From the NCBI GenBank assembly GCA_003118195.1, contig BEXV01000513.1:26482-90481 (forward strand): a stretch of DNA of 64,000 nucleotides, read 5' to 3'. This DNA is from Hemicentrotus pulcherrimus (lineage: Eukaryota; Echinodermata; Echinoidea; Camarodonta; Strongylocentrotidae). Within the stretch, counting starts at the first letter, position 1, and each line of letters opens with the position of its first letter. The position numbers were made by a program, and so were the translations under genes. Below, in pieces: positions 1-12,900 of this stretch. Under the pieces are notes generated by a model. The model had not been told where the DNA came from and made no database searches. It saw only the letters and a program-made list of their open reading frames with translations.

Positions 1-91
1 CATCCCTAGATTCGCACCCTTCATCCCTAGATTCGCACCCTTCATCCCTAGATTTGCACCCTTCATCCCTAGATTCGCACCCTCCATCCAA
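1..91. repeat. 21-bp tandem repeat, at least 4 copies
   Basis: The unit catccctagattcgcaccct plus one base repeats four times with single-base changes, then decays at about 85-91. It starts at the window edge, so the array may be longer. Confidence 0.9.
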
Positions 92-311
92 GGATTGAGA
101 GTCAAGTGCATGATACTACGATACCTTGAATTTTTAAAAATAATTTGTCATGCTTAAAAAGCTTTCATGTATTCATAGAATAAAAAGAGGGAATCAAATC
201 ACTGTGTAAAACAGTGACTCACCAAGGTATCATTGATATATCCATAATGATGTCGTCATATCTATTTCGGGTTAAGTTTTGAGCATTGGTCACCAGATAG
301 AGAAATGGTGT

Positions 312-760
312 TATATCAAAGATAATAATAATAATAATAGATCACATTTATAACGCGCCTAATACATTGATTCTAGGCGCTGTGGTGCTGTTGTCCCAGC
401 AGCCATTAAGTGAAGCGAGATCCTAACACGAAATAAAAGCCGGGACGACAGCACCACGAATACACAACATTGTTCAGTACAAAATTACAGTATGTTATGC
501 TAAGTTATGTTACAAAATCAAAATTACAGTTTGTTACAAATAAATGAATAAATCAACTTAATCTAACTTAAATTGTGCTAAAGATGGCTTATTTCATAAC
601 CAATAGTAGTACGACATAATTTATTTATTTATTTGTTTGACATGTTTAGAGGAGACAGAATTATCGTATGGATTTGAACAGATGGGTTTTTAACATTACT
701 TTGAAAGTGGATGTAGAAGGAGCATTTTGAATGTAGGACGGGAGGCTATAATTATGATAA
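312..760 (-). mobile_element. 3' end of a decayed non-LTR retrotransposon (LINE), with (ATT)n tail
   Basis: On the minus strand, 759-664 encodes SLPSYIQNAP...STFKVMLKTHLF. This is the pattern that closes reverse transcriptases of CR1/L2/RTE-like LINEs (typically LWNSLP..I+....FK..LK..LF). A non-coding stretch follows, then GCGCGTTATAAATGTGATC and an (ATT)n tail at about 340-315. The open frame extends up to 900, but the N-terminal part is not recognisable. A middle portion (about 370-450) has short inverted segments around CAGCACCAC. Family assignment is by motif only. Confidence 0.6.
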
Positions 761-3535
761 CACCAACAAAAAGTACCAATATTGTATCGCATGTTATGGA
801 ATACTTCAAATTGAATGTTACAAATACAAGAAACAAAATAAACAACAGTCTTCACAATATTTTGGAAATGAAATAATGCTTTCATGAATTTTAATCGCAT
901 ATCTAGGCTTTTTTCTAATCAAAGTGATTTTCTGTGAACAAAATTATTCTTATGTAAAAGAACAGAAATGTCAACAGTATTCATATACATCGTTGAATGT
1001 TTCCATAAACTTAAGAAATAAAAAATGCAATATTTTCTAGGTTGAAAGGAATCTGCTATAGCATTGTAAACCTAATGAACTTACATACATTTCACAATCA
1101 TATTTGGTGATTTAAGAGTGATAAAACATGACATACAAGATTACACTAGGATAATAAATTTTTGAACCTTGATTGTAACAATGTTACAATATAGAAGACA
1201 AGCCAAGAAAGCATTCATGACATATACATATTCCTAGAGATAGATAGTCATCACAATCTTGCATGGCTTGAATGTTTATCTGTTACAACTATCACAATTA
1301 TAAAAACGAATTTAGACATTCAATGTTTTATGTTAGATAAAAACCCTTTTGATCTTACTTAATTCGGAATTTAAAAACGAATTTTAATTTGACGAAAAAA
1401 ATCAAGTTACCTCTCCGAAGGCCATATTTCAATATACCTACATTCAATTCAATTTCACTATCTTTGGTTTTTAAAAGTCTCTTGTTGCCTATTTAAATGT
1501 ATAATATTTTGCCGGAGCAACATATATTCTTAATTTTAGTTCATATAGTATATATTTTCAACAAGTTTTTTTATAACTTTGGAATTGGTTAACAAAATGC
1601 TAAATGTACCAACATTTGCAAAGCCGTTTATGCGTTATCATTGACAAAGCGTAACCATAATCTACCATCTAAATTTGCCAAAAGCAAAAATTATGCACAT
1701 TTGTATTCTGAATATGAATGCACTGTTCTTTTCCGCAGCAATTCGTAATTTCATTAGAACAGTTCTTTTGTGTTTTTGAAATGGATATTCCAGTTATTTG
1801 TAATGTCATCGAGGACAGCTGTTCTTATTAGAAATTAACACTACAACGTAAAATAAGCCTTATTTACATAGTACCTTATGAACATATAATATTGTTGAGA
1901 TACGCGACAAAGTAATGCACTTATTAAACAAACTGAGGTTCTCAGCGATTATGATATCATTTAAAACATGAAATGTGAAGGAAAAACCACAGAAAGCCAT
2001 TGAAATCAGTATCAGTTTATCATACTGATGATAATAACACTAATAATCATTATGATAATCATAGTAATAACAATAATAATAACAAAATTGGTGAGAGTAA
2101 TGATAATTAAAATAATGATTATATTATAATACAATTGACAGTAATGATAATAATAGTAATACAAATAAGGATTGGATTTTCCAGAGAACAGAAGGCTCTG
2201 TATTGAGAATCAATTCTAGGTGTGGGGATGAAAACTACTGAAGAAATTCACACAATACTGGCTAGCTATCGATTTGCATGCTAAATCCTTTTTGATAAAC
2301 TTAAAATGAAAAATAGGCAAACATAGTACGTTGGTTTTCATTTTCCTTGAGCCTAGATCATTATCTCCATCAAAACTATTTCGGCAATTTTCCCATCTCA
2401 ATGAAATAAACAGGGTAAATAAAACTTACATTGAAATGCCATAGGGAAAATAGGATTGACGTGATTAAACATAATAAACAAACATTATACATACGGGTCC
2501 TACACTGTTTATTCATGAACTCTGCTCTATGGTATCATGAACTCTGCTCCATGGTGTAGACACAAAATGAAATTATTGACTCATCTTAAAAATGAAATTA
2601 TATTTAATGTAATTATCTCCAAAACAAATGTTTTGATATTCATGAAAATTCGTGAAATTCATGACGATAATAATTTGGTTTATTATATTAAAAAGAAAGT
2701 CGCAATCTACCATCATAAAGAACAATATTCAAATCATCTTATGTTGTAATTGTGACTAAATGTTGATGAGTTTTTGTTACGACATCGCACAAAATACTAC
2801 AATACGGTTCTTCAACCAACATACTGTCATAAATGCGCATGCCCGAGGAACTGTACCATAACATTCTATCAACTCATCATTGCACCTCATATAAAATTAT
2901 GACAGGCATTCCCTATATCAATCAAAACCATCATTGAATGAAAACCTTTGCCGCATACAATTAAACAAATATATATTTTAAGCTTGATCTTTGTTTCCAG
3001 AGTAACCTTAAGAATATATTATTTGGTGTCAGAAAAGATAATATTTTAAGATCATATCATCAATTTTGGATTTTGTTTTGACAAATCTATTTTATGGAAA
3101 AATTCTTATATTCAGTGTTCCAACGTATTGCTCATATATTTTGTACAGGGGTTTAAATGAGAATCAGTCCCTTTGCCAATTATACCTCGGATTGTTATTT
3201 ATCATATTCTATCTATCTATCTAAGGTTCTTCTCCCGGTTCGGAGGTTGATTGCAACATCTCTCTTCATAATATGGCAATGCAAAAAATAACATTCTGAT
3301 ACGATTTTTCCCATTTGCAGTAGGAAAAAAAAGACGAAATTAAAGGGATGAATAACATAATCATCACATTTTAAGGACCATAAAGAGTAACATGTACAGG
3401 TAAGTGAAGCACAGAATGCAAGCAGAAGTGAAATAAACCTAGATATATCTTTATGTCATTATTTACAAATATTACACAATTTCTTCAATTATTATGAAGA
3501 AGGAACAAAAATATCCTATTTTATGAATCGATCGC
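761..3535. other. Downstream flank, nothing recognised
   Basis: AT-rich sequence without a supportable gene on either strand. A loose AAT/ATG-rich simple stretch lies at about 2020-2165. Short open frames here show no family motif and no splice context. Confidence 0.6.
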
Positions 3536-3541
3536 TTTATT
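3536..3541 (-). terminator. Candidate polyadenylation signal AATAAA for the echinotocin mRNA
   Basis: Reads AATAAA on the minus strand, about 255 bases past the stop codon, and is followed by T-rich sequence. An ATTAAA variant lies at 3703-3698. Either would give a short 3'UTR that includes an 11-base poly-C run (3687-3677). Only the motif is visible; the real cleavage site is not. Confidence 0.4.
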
Positions 3542-3795
3542 TCGCTCATATAGCTGAGCTCACAATACAAGTTGGGAGAATGAAAGTGAATCAAGATAAA
3601 CGATTGTCGTGTGATTTTCCTCAAAAACAAAAGTGTCTGGAAAAGGGCATCCAAAAGAAAGTTGTACGGGTTGACAGGGGGGGGGGGCTTTTTTTTCTTT
3701 AATTGGAGATATTGTATAGTATTGTTTCTTTTTTGAATGACTTTTTCTTATGATATTTTTTTTTGGCGAAGTTGTAAAGCATTCCCCAATTAATG

Positions 3796-3947
3796 TTATT
3801 GATCCTGCATGTTCAAAAGTAAATCGAGAAGTTTAACCCGGAGGTCTTTCCTCGTCGAACCGTTTTCCTCTCGACTCATCTGCTCAAATCTGCTGAGGGA
3901 GTCATCCTCTTCAATCATCAGACAGGATGCATCTTCTGAACAAGAAT
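3796..3947 (-). CDS. Echinotocin precursor exon 3: neurophysin C-terminus and copeptin-like tail
   Basis: The acceptor TTTTATCTTCAG lies just above 3947. The exon supplies the last two bases of a split Asn codon, then SCSEDASC (neurophysin cysteines 13 and 14). Spacing matches the vertebrate CCNDESCVTEPEC block: CC-N-S-N-S-C here. A 41-residue tail follows, first acidic (IEEDDS), then with an N-x-S sequon (N144-G-S), then leucine-rich LRVKLLDLLLNM, ending MQDQ and TAA at 3798-3796. The match to neurophysin rests on two cysteines plus exact phase and frame, and the sequence is open back into the intron only as low-complexity. No other exon in the 2.2 kb below exon 2 fits. The tail has no dibasic site between neurophysin and the leucine-rich part except R148-K149. 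Confidence 0.92.
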
Positions 3948-6900
3948 CTGAAGATAAAATGAAACAAAGGGACAGAGGAGGGGAAATAGGGGGAGAAACA
4001 GAGAGGAGAGGGAGTGGGGAAAAGGGAGGAAGAGGGAAAAGGAAGAGGGAGGGAAAAATAATGGAACAGAGGTGAAGAGAGAGCGAGAGGGAGGGGAGAG
4101 AAAGAGGATAAAGATAGAGGAGGCAAGTTTGTATAAAAGGGGGAAGAAAACGGAAGGGGAGAGGTGAAAATGAGCGGTAGAGAAGTAGATCGAAAAAGAA
4201 GACACAGAGAAATGGATAAAGAGAGTAAGAGGGAGAAAGAGAGAAAAGAAGCAGATGAAAATGTAGAGATGGCAAAGGAAAGAGGAAAGGGGAGGATGTG
4301 GGATGGATCGAACAGCAGGAGAGGATTGGAAAGAGAGAAAGATTGTGAGAGCGGAAGAGTTAGAGAGACGGGAGATCAAGAAAGGAGGATAGGGAGGAAG
4401 AGGAGAGAGGGAACACAAAGAGATGAAGAGAAGAGAAAACGGACAGAGCGAAGAGGGATTAGTGAAGGGGGTGGAAAGGGTAAAAGAAGGAGAGGGAGAG
4501 GATGATAGGAAATGAATCAGGTTTTAGTTCATTGTTTGAAATAGCCAATAAATTGTTATTCATAGCCAATAAAGATACATTTTTCTATAATTTGATGTTA
4601 TAGATTCAATCCATTAATTAATAGCAGATAGTTGACTATCCAATAATTAAAGTGTATCAAACAAAACTGTCAACCTTAAAACAACATTTAAATTCTTTTT
4701 AGAAAAGGAATAAGGAGGGGCTTCTAAGATTTTAAAGATAAATGCAATTACTAAATTTAAAAAATGATAAGGTTGGTTAAACGCAGTGGGTTTATTATTC
4801 ATGCTTTAAAAAAAAATCCACTAGCAGTTTCGTATTCTGGTTTTCATTTCAACATTCCATTTTTTCTCCATCTAAATTCTTAAGATCCACTCTCTGATTA
4901 TTATTCATCGTCTAAGCTAACGGGGTTTGGGATGTAATCCATTCTTTCAATTCCGCTGGAAGTGCTTGATAAAGGCAATTGTTTCCGTATAGCGAGCTCT
5001 GATCATTTCATTTCACGTTCAGAAATTTGAAAAGCTTTATTAGTTGAGTTGCTAGTGGCGCACAAGAGAGATATGACATTTTCTGTCTGACAAATGAACG
5101 ATTCTCATCTCAGATTTTCCTTTCCTCATCTTTCTCTATCATTTAATTCATTGCTTGCTTCTTTTTTCTCTTTATGGACCCTCCATCTATTTTGTAATCT
5201 TCCTCTTACTCGCATTTACATTCTCTTTTATCTCTAATTTTGTGCTTCTACATGTTTTTCCATCTATCAATCGAATCGATAGCCTGTAAAGGTTCTCTTG
5301 TTGTCTCGTATAATCACACTTTGATTCTTTATTTTTCAAAGGTATCACGTCCTGTACCAATAATATAACTATTCCATGTTTCATTTTTCCAAGTGACTCT
5401 TAATCTGCGATATAATTAAATCTGTCAACATTTTTTTCATTTCAGGTTTTCAGTCCCACGTTAAATTATATTAATCTGACGATCTCTTATTCAATTTTTA
5501 AAAAAGTGTATAAGCGTCAGTGCAAGTGCGTAGAAATGTAAATCCCACGGTTCAATGTTTTAATTACATTTGCGACAAGTGACAATTTCAATCCCTTTCA
5601 TTATAGAATGGTACAAACCCACGTGCATAAAAAATGCAATTTCGTCATATTTCGCTTTATTTAATAATTTAATCCTGGTAAATAACCCAAATAAAATTCT
5701 CAATGTAAATTCATGAGCCCTACCGATTATTTCATCTTAGATCTCTCAGTGAGGGATGTTAACAAGCATGTCACTCCCTGGAATCAATCATTAGTCGCTT
5801 ATTCCTACTGTCAATAAAAAGCATTAATCAAATTAATACGTGATTTTTTAAGCCCAATTATTGAAGTTTGTAGGATTGTAAGGATAAAGAGATAGCCCTA
5901 CCGATGAGTACACTTTAGATCTCTCAGTTAGAGGGATGTTAACAAGCATGTCACTCCCTGGAATCAATCATTATTCGCTTATTCCTACTGCCAATAAAAA
6001 GCATTACCGGTAATCAAATTAATATGTGACTTTTTAAGCCCAGTTATTGAAGGTTGTAGAATTTTAAGGATAAAGAGATACTTATATATCACTTGTTTAT
6101 TAGACGGGACCAAGGGTTCAGATCAAGATCTTGCTGCCGATCTTCGCATTAGTTTCTAAAGGTTTCGGTATACTATGGATGGGATCGTATACTTACTACT
6201 ATTGCAGCATACACCCATTGCTCCACATGTCCCGCTTGGGACAGTCTGACAAGGGCTTCCTGGGAGTTCACATGGCGTTGAGATCTCGTTTTCTCGCATA
6301 CAGGACAGTGTGTGTTGTGTGTTAATGTGACAGCCAATAGTTGGTCCGCAGCAGATCCCCGGACCCATGCACCTTCCTACGCCGCCTGGTCCGCATTCGA
6401 GGCACTGAAAAGGAGCACAAATTCTTGCATTATGAATAGAAACAGTTATTAAACATGGGCAACAGGAGGACCTGGACCAAATGAACACCGATATGGGCAA
6501 AGAAGCGTTCCTATGGGGGAACTCTTGCACTAAATATCATCCTCCCACACACACACACACACACACCCACACAACGCCAGTGCGCCTGTTAACTGATATG
6601 TCAATGGTTAGGCCTACATAATAACGTGACTAAAGAGATGTGGAACTCTTTCATAATAGTGTTGACTGTGTAAAATTCGTGACGTAATATGTTACACACT
6701 GTGGACATGAAAAGATAACTGGAAGTGCACAGTGTGACCGTAGATCCGAAACACGTTTGTTTCAGTTCTGGACTATATTGAAATACTGTCGTAAAACTAG
6801 TTTCAAATTGCATGTGGACTTTTAACATTTTCACATAGCGTCCTAGCTTCAGGAACCTTGTGTTTGCTTTGATATTTCACTGTGTGTCTCGCTATGAATG

Positions 6901-9900
6901 CAGTAGGACACACTAATGCATCAAAGAAGGTTACAGAGTGTACATATCACAGTTTGACTCTGAAATAGATTTAAAAAGAGATTTTCAGTATTCTATTAAA
7001 GATTCCGATGAACAAAAATAACTTAGACGTCACACTAACTTCCTTTTTTTTCTCCTGGTTTTGGACAAAAGTTTTTCCAGCGTCGAATATAATCTTAAGT
7101 GGAATACGGGCCAAGAGTTTGCACGCTATTTTCAATGTCAAAGTTTTATCTAGTTTCATTAATTTTGAGTGAAGGATGGCTTATATGAGATGGCATTGAT
7201 TTGAAGCGTCATAAGAAAAAAGCCATAAAAAATAACTAGCTGACGGATAACAAAAGTCTGAATATTTCCGGAAACACAAGCTAGACTATCGTCATACTTT
7301 GTTTCGCCGTTTCCGCAGCGTTATGCATTCCTGCCGAAGAAGATGGTCCTATTTCAATCGCCTAGTCTACATGTGTGTCACTTATTATTGCATTGATAAC
7401 ATCTGAAATGATTGCTTTAGTTTTCAACCCTATAATCTAGATCATTAAATGAGGTAAATTAGATTGAATGTTGAATGTTACCGCAAGCCTCCAACCCTAA
7501 ATGTTGAATGTTTTAACATTCTCTAAAAACAATACCATGTGTATATGATAATATTGTCTTCGTCATATAAGAAAGAATGACACGTTACGTAATACGAACA
7601 AGAATTCTATTGATTATACCACCGCGGTGTTGAAATTGCTTGAGTTGATTTTGCAAAAGTTCTAGCGATTCGTATTACATTAGTCAATGAACTCATTCTT
7701 AACAGCACATCTAAAAACGTTACTCTTCCAAAGTTTTGCGAGCCTATAATTATAAGGAACCACGTAAAATAACTCGAAGGAGCCATATTAGACAAACATG
7801 TATATATGTATAGTGCAACGAAAATCAATCCTGCGGATGGTCCACATCTAATGCGGGACGTGCACCGCGTGCTATCTTCCAAAGTGTGTCTTTTGACGAG
7901 GTGTAATGTGCTTGGCACCCGGGTCATATATATCTTCATCAAGGCATCGACGTCATTCCCAAACAGAACTAGTTTCCCCCTCGGGGAAGGCGTCTTTTTC
8001 AATCAGTCATATCCTAAATATATCGGTTTGTAGGTCATTTACGGCACGACCAGCCAAGCGACCTAAACACATCAGCAGAGGGGTGGCCGAGAAGGGGGCA
8101 TGGTCATTACGCCCCTTCCATTATGTTTATATCAACATTTCAGACCCGGTGAACATCAGGTTTGGCAAATCAGGAGTCAGGTTTGATCAAAGTTGGGGAA
8201 TGTGCGCCGACAAATGTGGGTGGTTTCCGTCAGTATCGTCTACTCCGGCTTCAGTAGAAGACAGTACAATATTTATTGTTGGACCTTTGCGAAAGCAGAG
8301 TATATAGAGGTTGTTGTACGCCATTTCACCTATCTACTCAAAATTAGTTACAACGAATAAAACATACTCCCTTCCATCCCTTTAAAATTTTCGCCTTTTT
8401 GGCCATTATTTATAGGTACCTGGTTTAAATTATAGGATTTACAAGTCGATATTTTTGTTTACACTGACCCCCCATTTTTACGACATTTTGATATTATGCT
8501 TCCTCCCACTTTGGACGATCTACCGCCATTTGACCGTAAATAGGTGACCTGACTTCAGAAAGAATAGCTAGTTTTGACAGTCGAAATAACGATAGGATTA
8601 AATTAATTGAGTTTCGCCGACCTTACACTTCATTAAAGCATTCAGACTTCTATAGTTTGATCACTTGAGTGTGTCAGATCGGGGCGAGGAAAAGATTACC
8701 AAAAGGAACAAGGATGACGTCATACCCAGGTGGACGTGTCGTTGCAGTGATTTCATCCATAAGTTTCGGGTTTAATAGTGGCAGCGTCACAGCAGAACAT
8801 AAGGAGAATGTACAAACGTGCCACACGCTGCTTTCCACTAATCAATCAAAGTGAGGAGCAAGTCTTTAAATAACGTTGTTTCCTGAGGTGCTAAGAGAGT
8901 GGATTGATAGCTCTTTAAAACTCTGAGACCTTTGTGTTTCTGAGACCCTAACTTAAAGTTTACCTTTCACCTAAAAATAATTTTGTGTACAGCTAAAGAA
9001 TGTTTAAAATCAACCTAAGAAAAAAAACTTCATCTGGCTTCCTATATGGGCTAACGGATAAGGAGTTTGATTAAAAAGAATTTAAAAAAGCATAAAACGG
9101 CGCGAACCCAAGTAGGCCTATTTCAGGCAAGCGATTTTACGGGTGCGTAGATTACCGAGTCGACTCATAAATCGCTCTTATTTTACTCGAGAGTGTTTTT
9201 AAACTTGCAAAATGTATTTACAGAATGATGATTTATACCTCTTATTTTGAATATAGTATTACGACGTGGAGCTACTAACATATAAAAAAAAAAAAGATTT
9301 CTTTGTGTGTGACTTGTACATTTTAATTACTATCGACGTATTTTTGTATCACTTCACGTTAAATAAAAGCACTTGAATTCGGAAAAATGTGCATCGTTTT
9401 AAATGTATAAAGGTAAATTCAGATCCATATAGTATGGTGTTTAATAGAAATATTATCGCAGTCCTCTTAATTCAAATTCTAGAATATTCGTTGTTTCTAT
9501 TTAGAAAAGATAACCTTATATATCCATTTTTTCTTTTATCGTAACGAAGAGTTGTTTTTTCCTTCAAATATTTCACAGCCTGCACGTATAGTAAAAATAT
9601 GACTAGGGTAGTATAGTAGATTAATGTTAATTTTTTTTTCGGAAGAGACATTTTATAGAAAGTCGTTCTAGTAAATACATTTTCTAAATTTGGACGTTAC
9701 AAAACATTTTTTAAAAGGCTAATAAGCTATAAATCTACACGGATGTGGTTCGGCCATGTTATGGAATTCAGCAGCAAAAACAGAAGAAGCACCAAACTTT
9801 TAATTAGGGCTTACCACATAATCACCTATCCCTCGACGCAGTCTCCTAAAATCCAACATCAATTTTCTTCCTAAAACCTCAGTGAATGACAGCTGGGAGT

Positions 9901-12900
9901 TTGAGATTACCAGAGAAACCAGTGGGGAAATTAAGAGAAAAGAGACTGGGTTCGATCGTAAAAAAGCTCCCATCAATGCGCGTCATTTTCGAGCACAACC
10001 AAGTGTAAAGTTTTAGGTCATTGCACTGATTAATCTACTTTCAATACTTTATAAAAACAATCAAAACCTATCGCATAAACTGGAGTACTAGTACCAGGGA
10101 TATGAGAGTTATTTGCAGGTTAAAAATGATATTTTGGAAATTCTCTACGGTTTCTGCTTCTAACTTTATTATATTACTATAAATGAACCTCCTGCTACTA
10201 ACCCTGCTGTTACATTGATGCGACTGGATGTACATCCAGCCAGTATTCCTAATTCCCATAACCATATAAATCAAACTTGTTATTCATTCATTTTTCCATT
10301 TTCCCACTTCCCAGTCTGTGGAAGTCTGGTAACACATAGCCAGTCTTCTGGGAAACTAGTTTGAAGTTTCCCTTCGAATTTACAAGAGGCGACTTCTTGC
10401 GTTCGTCGTAAATGAACATGATTCGGCTCAAATTGATGGAGCGACGTTTCAGACTTTTGGTCTTATTAACTAGTCATGTCTGATACTCGTCCTGCAATAC
10501 TGAATGGGACAAAGGTTACTTTCTTTACAATATTCCCTTCTATTTGTCATCAATCGCTTCAATTTAAAGAAAATTTATTCGAACGACTGAAGAAATTTGA
10601 TTAACTATAACACCATAACTATTCGAGGCGATGTTATGGCGTACGTCACATAATTTCATTTATTACTCTAACATCAATTACGGTAGAACAATAGTAGAAC
10701 ATACACGTATGTGTTATATGTATACAGTCACATACATTTACTGATCATGTAAATTTCTGATGTTTTAACAACAAACGTGAGTTATACAATTTCACCTTTA
10801 TAGATAATACCAGAGAAACCTGTCTGTGTAACGTAAAAGCACAACATATCAAACTCTTTGAAAAATGGTAAACAAGAATACAGCTCCAATCGAACTGATG
10901 ATTGTAAAGTTGAATAGAATAAAGATCTTCTGGTATAACTTTACGACAATTTTTTGAACAACATATCAATTAAGATATTTTTATATTGTATAATAATTTC
11001 ATTTTGTTTTTCTTTTTTACATTTTGAGACTCTTATTTTTCAAAGAGTATTCAGCCGAAAGAATTCTGATTTTGTTGTTGAAAAACAAATTGCTTTTTTT
11101 GCTTTCAAGGGTGGTGCTCAAAGAACAATTCGTGTTCGGAATTGAAAATTATGCTCACACTTTAGGATCCAGAATTTTTCGAAAAGTACGAAAACATATT
11201 CAAGCTTGAAGGAATATACACAATAACATACTATCCATGATTTCACTTTGCACCGGAAGAACTGTAGATTAATTTTTTTTAATCATTAATGATAAATGTC
11301 AATCGCTTTTTTAAAACACCGGGCATGTAAGAAAATGACCAACGATGACTGTTATGTTCGTGAATAAATTGATTGTGTTGACGTTCGTGTCGATGACTGA
11401 TTTTGGATGGTTTATCAGGGGGATTCCACTTTAATAATAGGATCTATCGATTGCAAAAACAAATTAGTGCAACGAGGCACACATTATACACCGACAGAAC
11501 GTTTTGACCCATGTGGCTTATCTTGTCAATACACTTTTATAATCAAGCGTGTGTGCGCCAATGTGATGTGCGTTGGCGGTGTGTGGGTGAACCTGAATGT
11601 GTGTCATAAAGATCATGAAGGATTTGCCGTAGCTTTTATTTGCAGTAAAGTAAACAAAAAAATTGAATTTTAAGCCGTAAGTTCATTTCGGGCTCGTATT
11701 TCAATTTCACGAGTATTATTTTTTTAATACTAAATAGACTATGAATCAATATTTTTTACTTTAGAATTTTTACAAACATTCTACATTAAAGTGATCTGAA
11801 ACCTAACTTCTGTTAAGTCCGGGATACATGAATTCTGAAGAACAGCAGTTCTACTCTATTAAAAATATATGCATTTATTCATGAGTACTTTAGAACCGAT
11901 CAGCAGAACGAAATGAAGGGATCAACAATAATTATTGCAATGACTGTATAACTTATCAGATCATAAATCTTATTCTATATAAAAGGCAGTTAACAAATCT
12001 CAAAAAAATTGAACAAAACTTTTGAATAGCAAAGAACAATATACAAAAAAGAGAAAATACAGAGAATAAAAGAGGAAAAAAAGAGGAACAATACCATGAG
12101 GGTGGAAGTTGAGTGGATGAGGTGCGCGCTCACCGAATCCAGCAATTGTGGAATAATAAGTAAAAGTAAGTGCAACATTACAAAAGTGATTTCGTGTTGG
12201 TCTCACGGAAATAGTACAAAAGTAAATGAATTGTGGTACACAACATTGCGTTTTGGTTAATTCTGCCACTGTGGTTGCTACTGTTTAGTCTGCTTGCATT
12301 TCAAAAAATACAAAGATTATGTCGGGATATTAAAAACTCTAATTGTAAAGTACATCGAAGACCGTTATGTAAAAACAGGTGTTACGTGGCCATACTTTAG
12401 TGCATCGGCATTTAATTAAGGGATAAGAGCACAAAGCTACAAACTATTACATTCACAAGAAATTGTGTCAGCCTGATAAACTGGATCGTCTAAATCGATG
12501 TTTGTAGCCCAAAAGCATAGTCTTCAGGTCAGGGTCCAGCTATTATTACGCTGGTCTGTAGCCTTAGCTTAAGCATGTTTGACAATGTTCGTGTTGGATA
12601 ATAAGCGAGTTCGAAAATAGCTCTGGACCGCATGACCCCAAAATATCCACAGATCTTAGACACGATGGATACTTCCCACCTGTGCATTTTAGAATAATCA
12701 CTGCCAAAATGATGGAGGTGCTTCATGAATACATTTTGTTTGCCTCTTGAGAAGAATACTTTTCACCTGTGTATCAGATAAATGTTGATGGTTGATTGTC
12801 AGTTAATTGAAAAATTTATGTCAAATTCCACAATAATTATGTATACACGCATAGAGACTATGTAATGGTATTATGCGTTCGAAGAACTGAATATTATTAT

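Larger units (their letters stand above)
3948..6196 (-). other. Intron 2 of the echinotocin gene (2249 bp)
   Basis: Bounded by GTAAGTAT (6196) and TCTTCAG (3948). It contains the duplicated block 5717-6080 near exon 2 and the long polypyrimidine (sense-strand) tract next to exon 3. The middle part, 4506-5716, is AT-rich and shows nothing recognisable. Confidence 0.9.

Noticed and set aside
1..91. CRISPR-like array
   Set aside because: Repeats are directly adjacent without spacers and the genome is animal; it is a minisatellite.
3796..4505. Long Ser/Leu/Pro-rich frames on the minus strand and Arg/Glu/Lys-rich frames on the plus strand
   Set aside because: They are translations of the GA/CT tract. 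Only the last 152 bases (3947-3796), after the splice acceptor, are coding.
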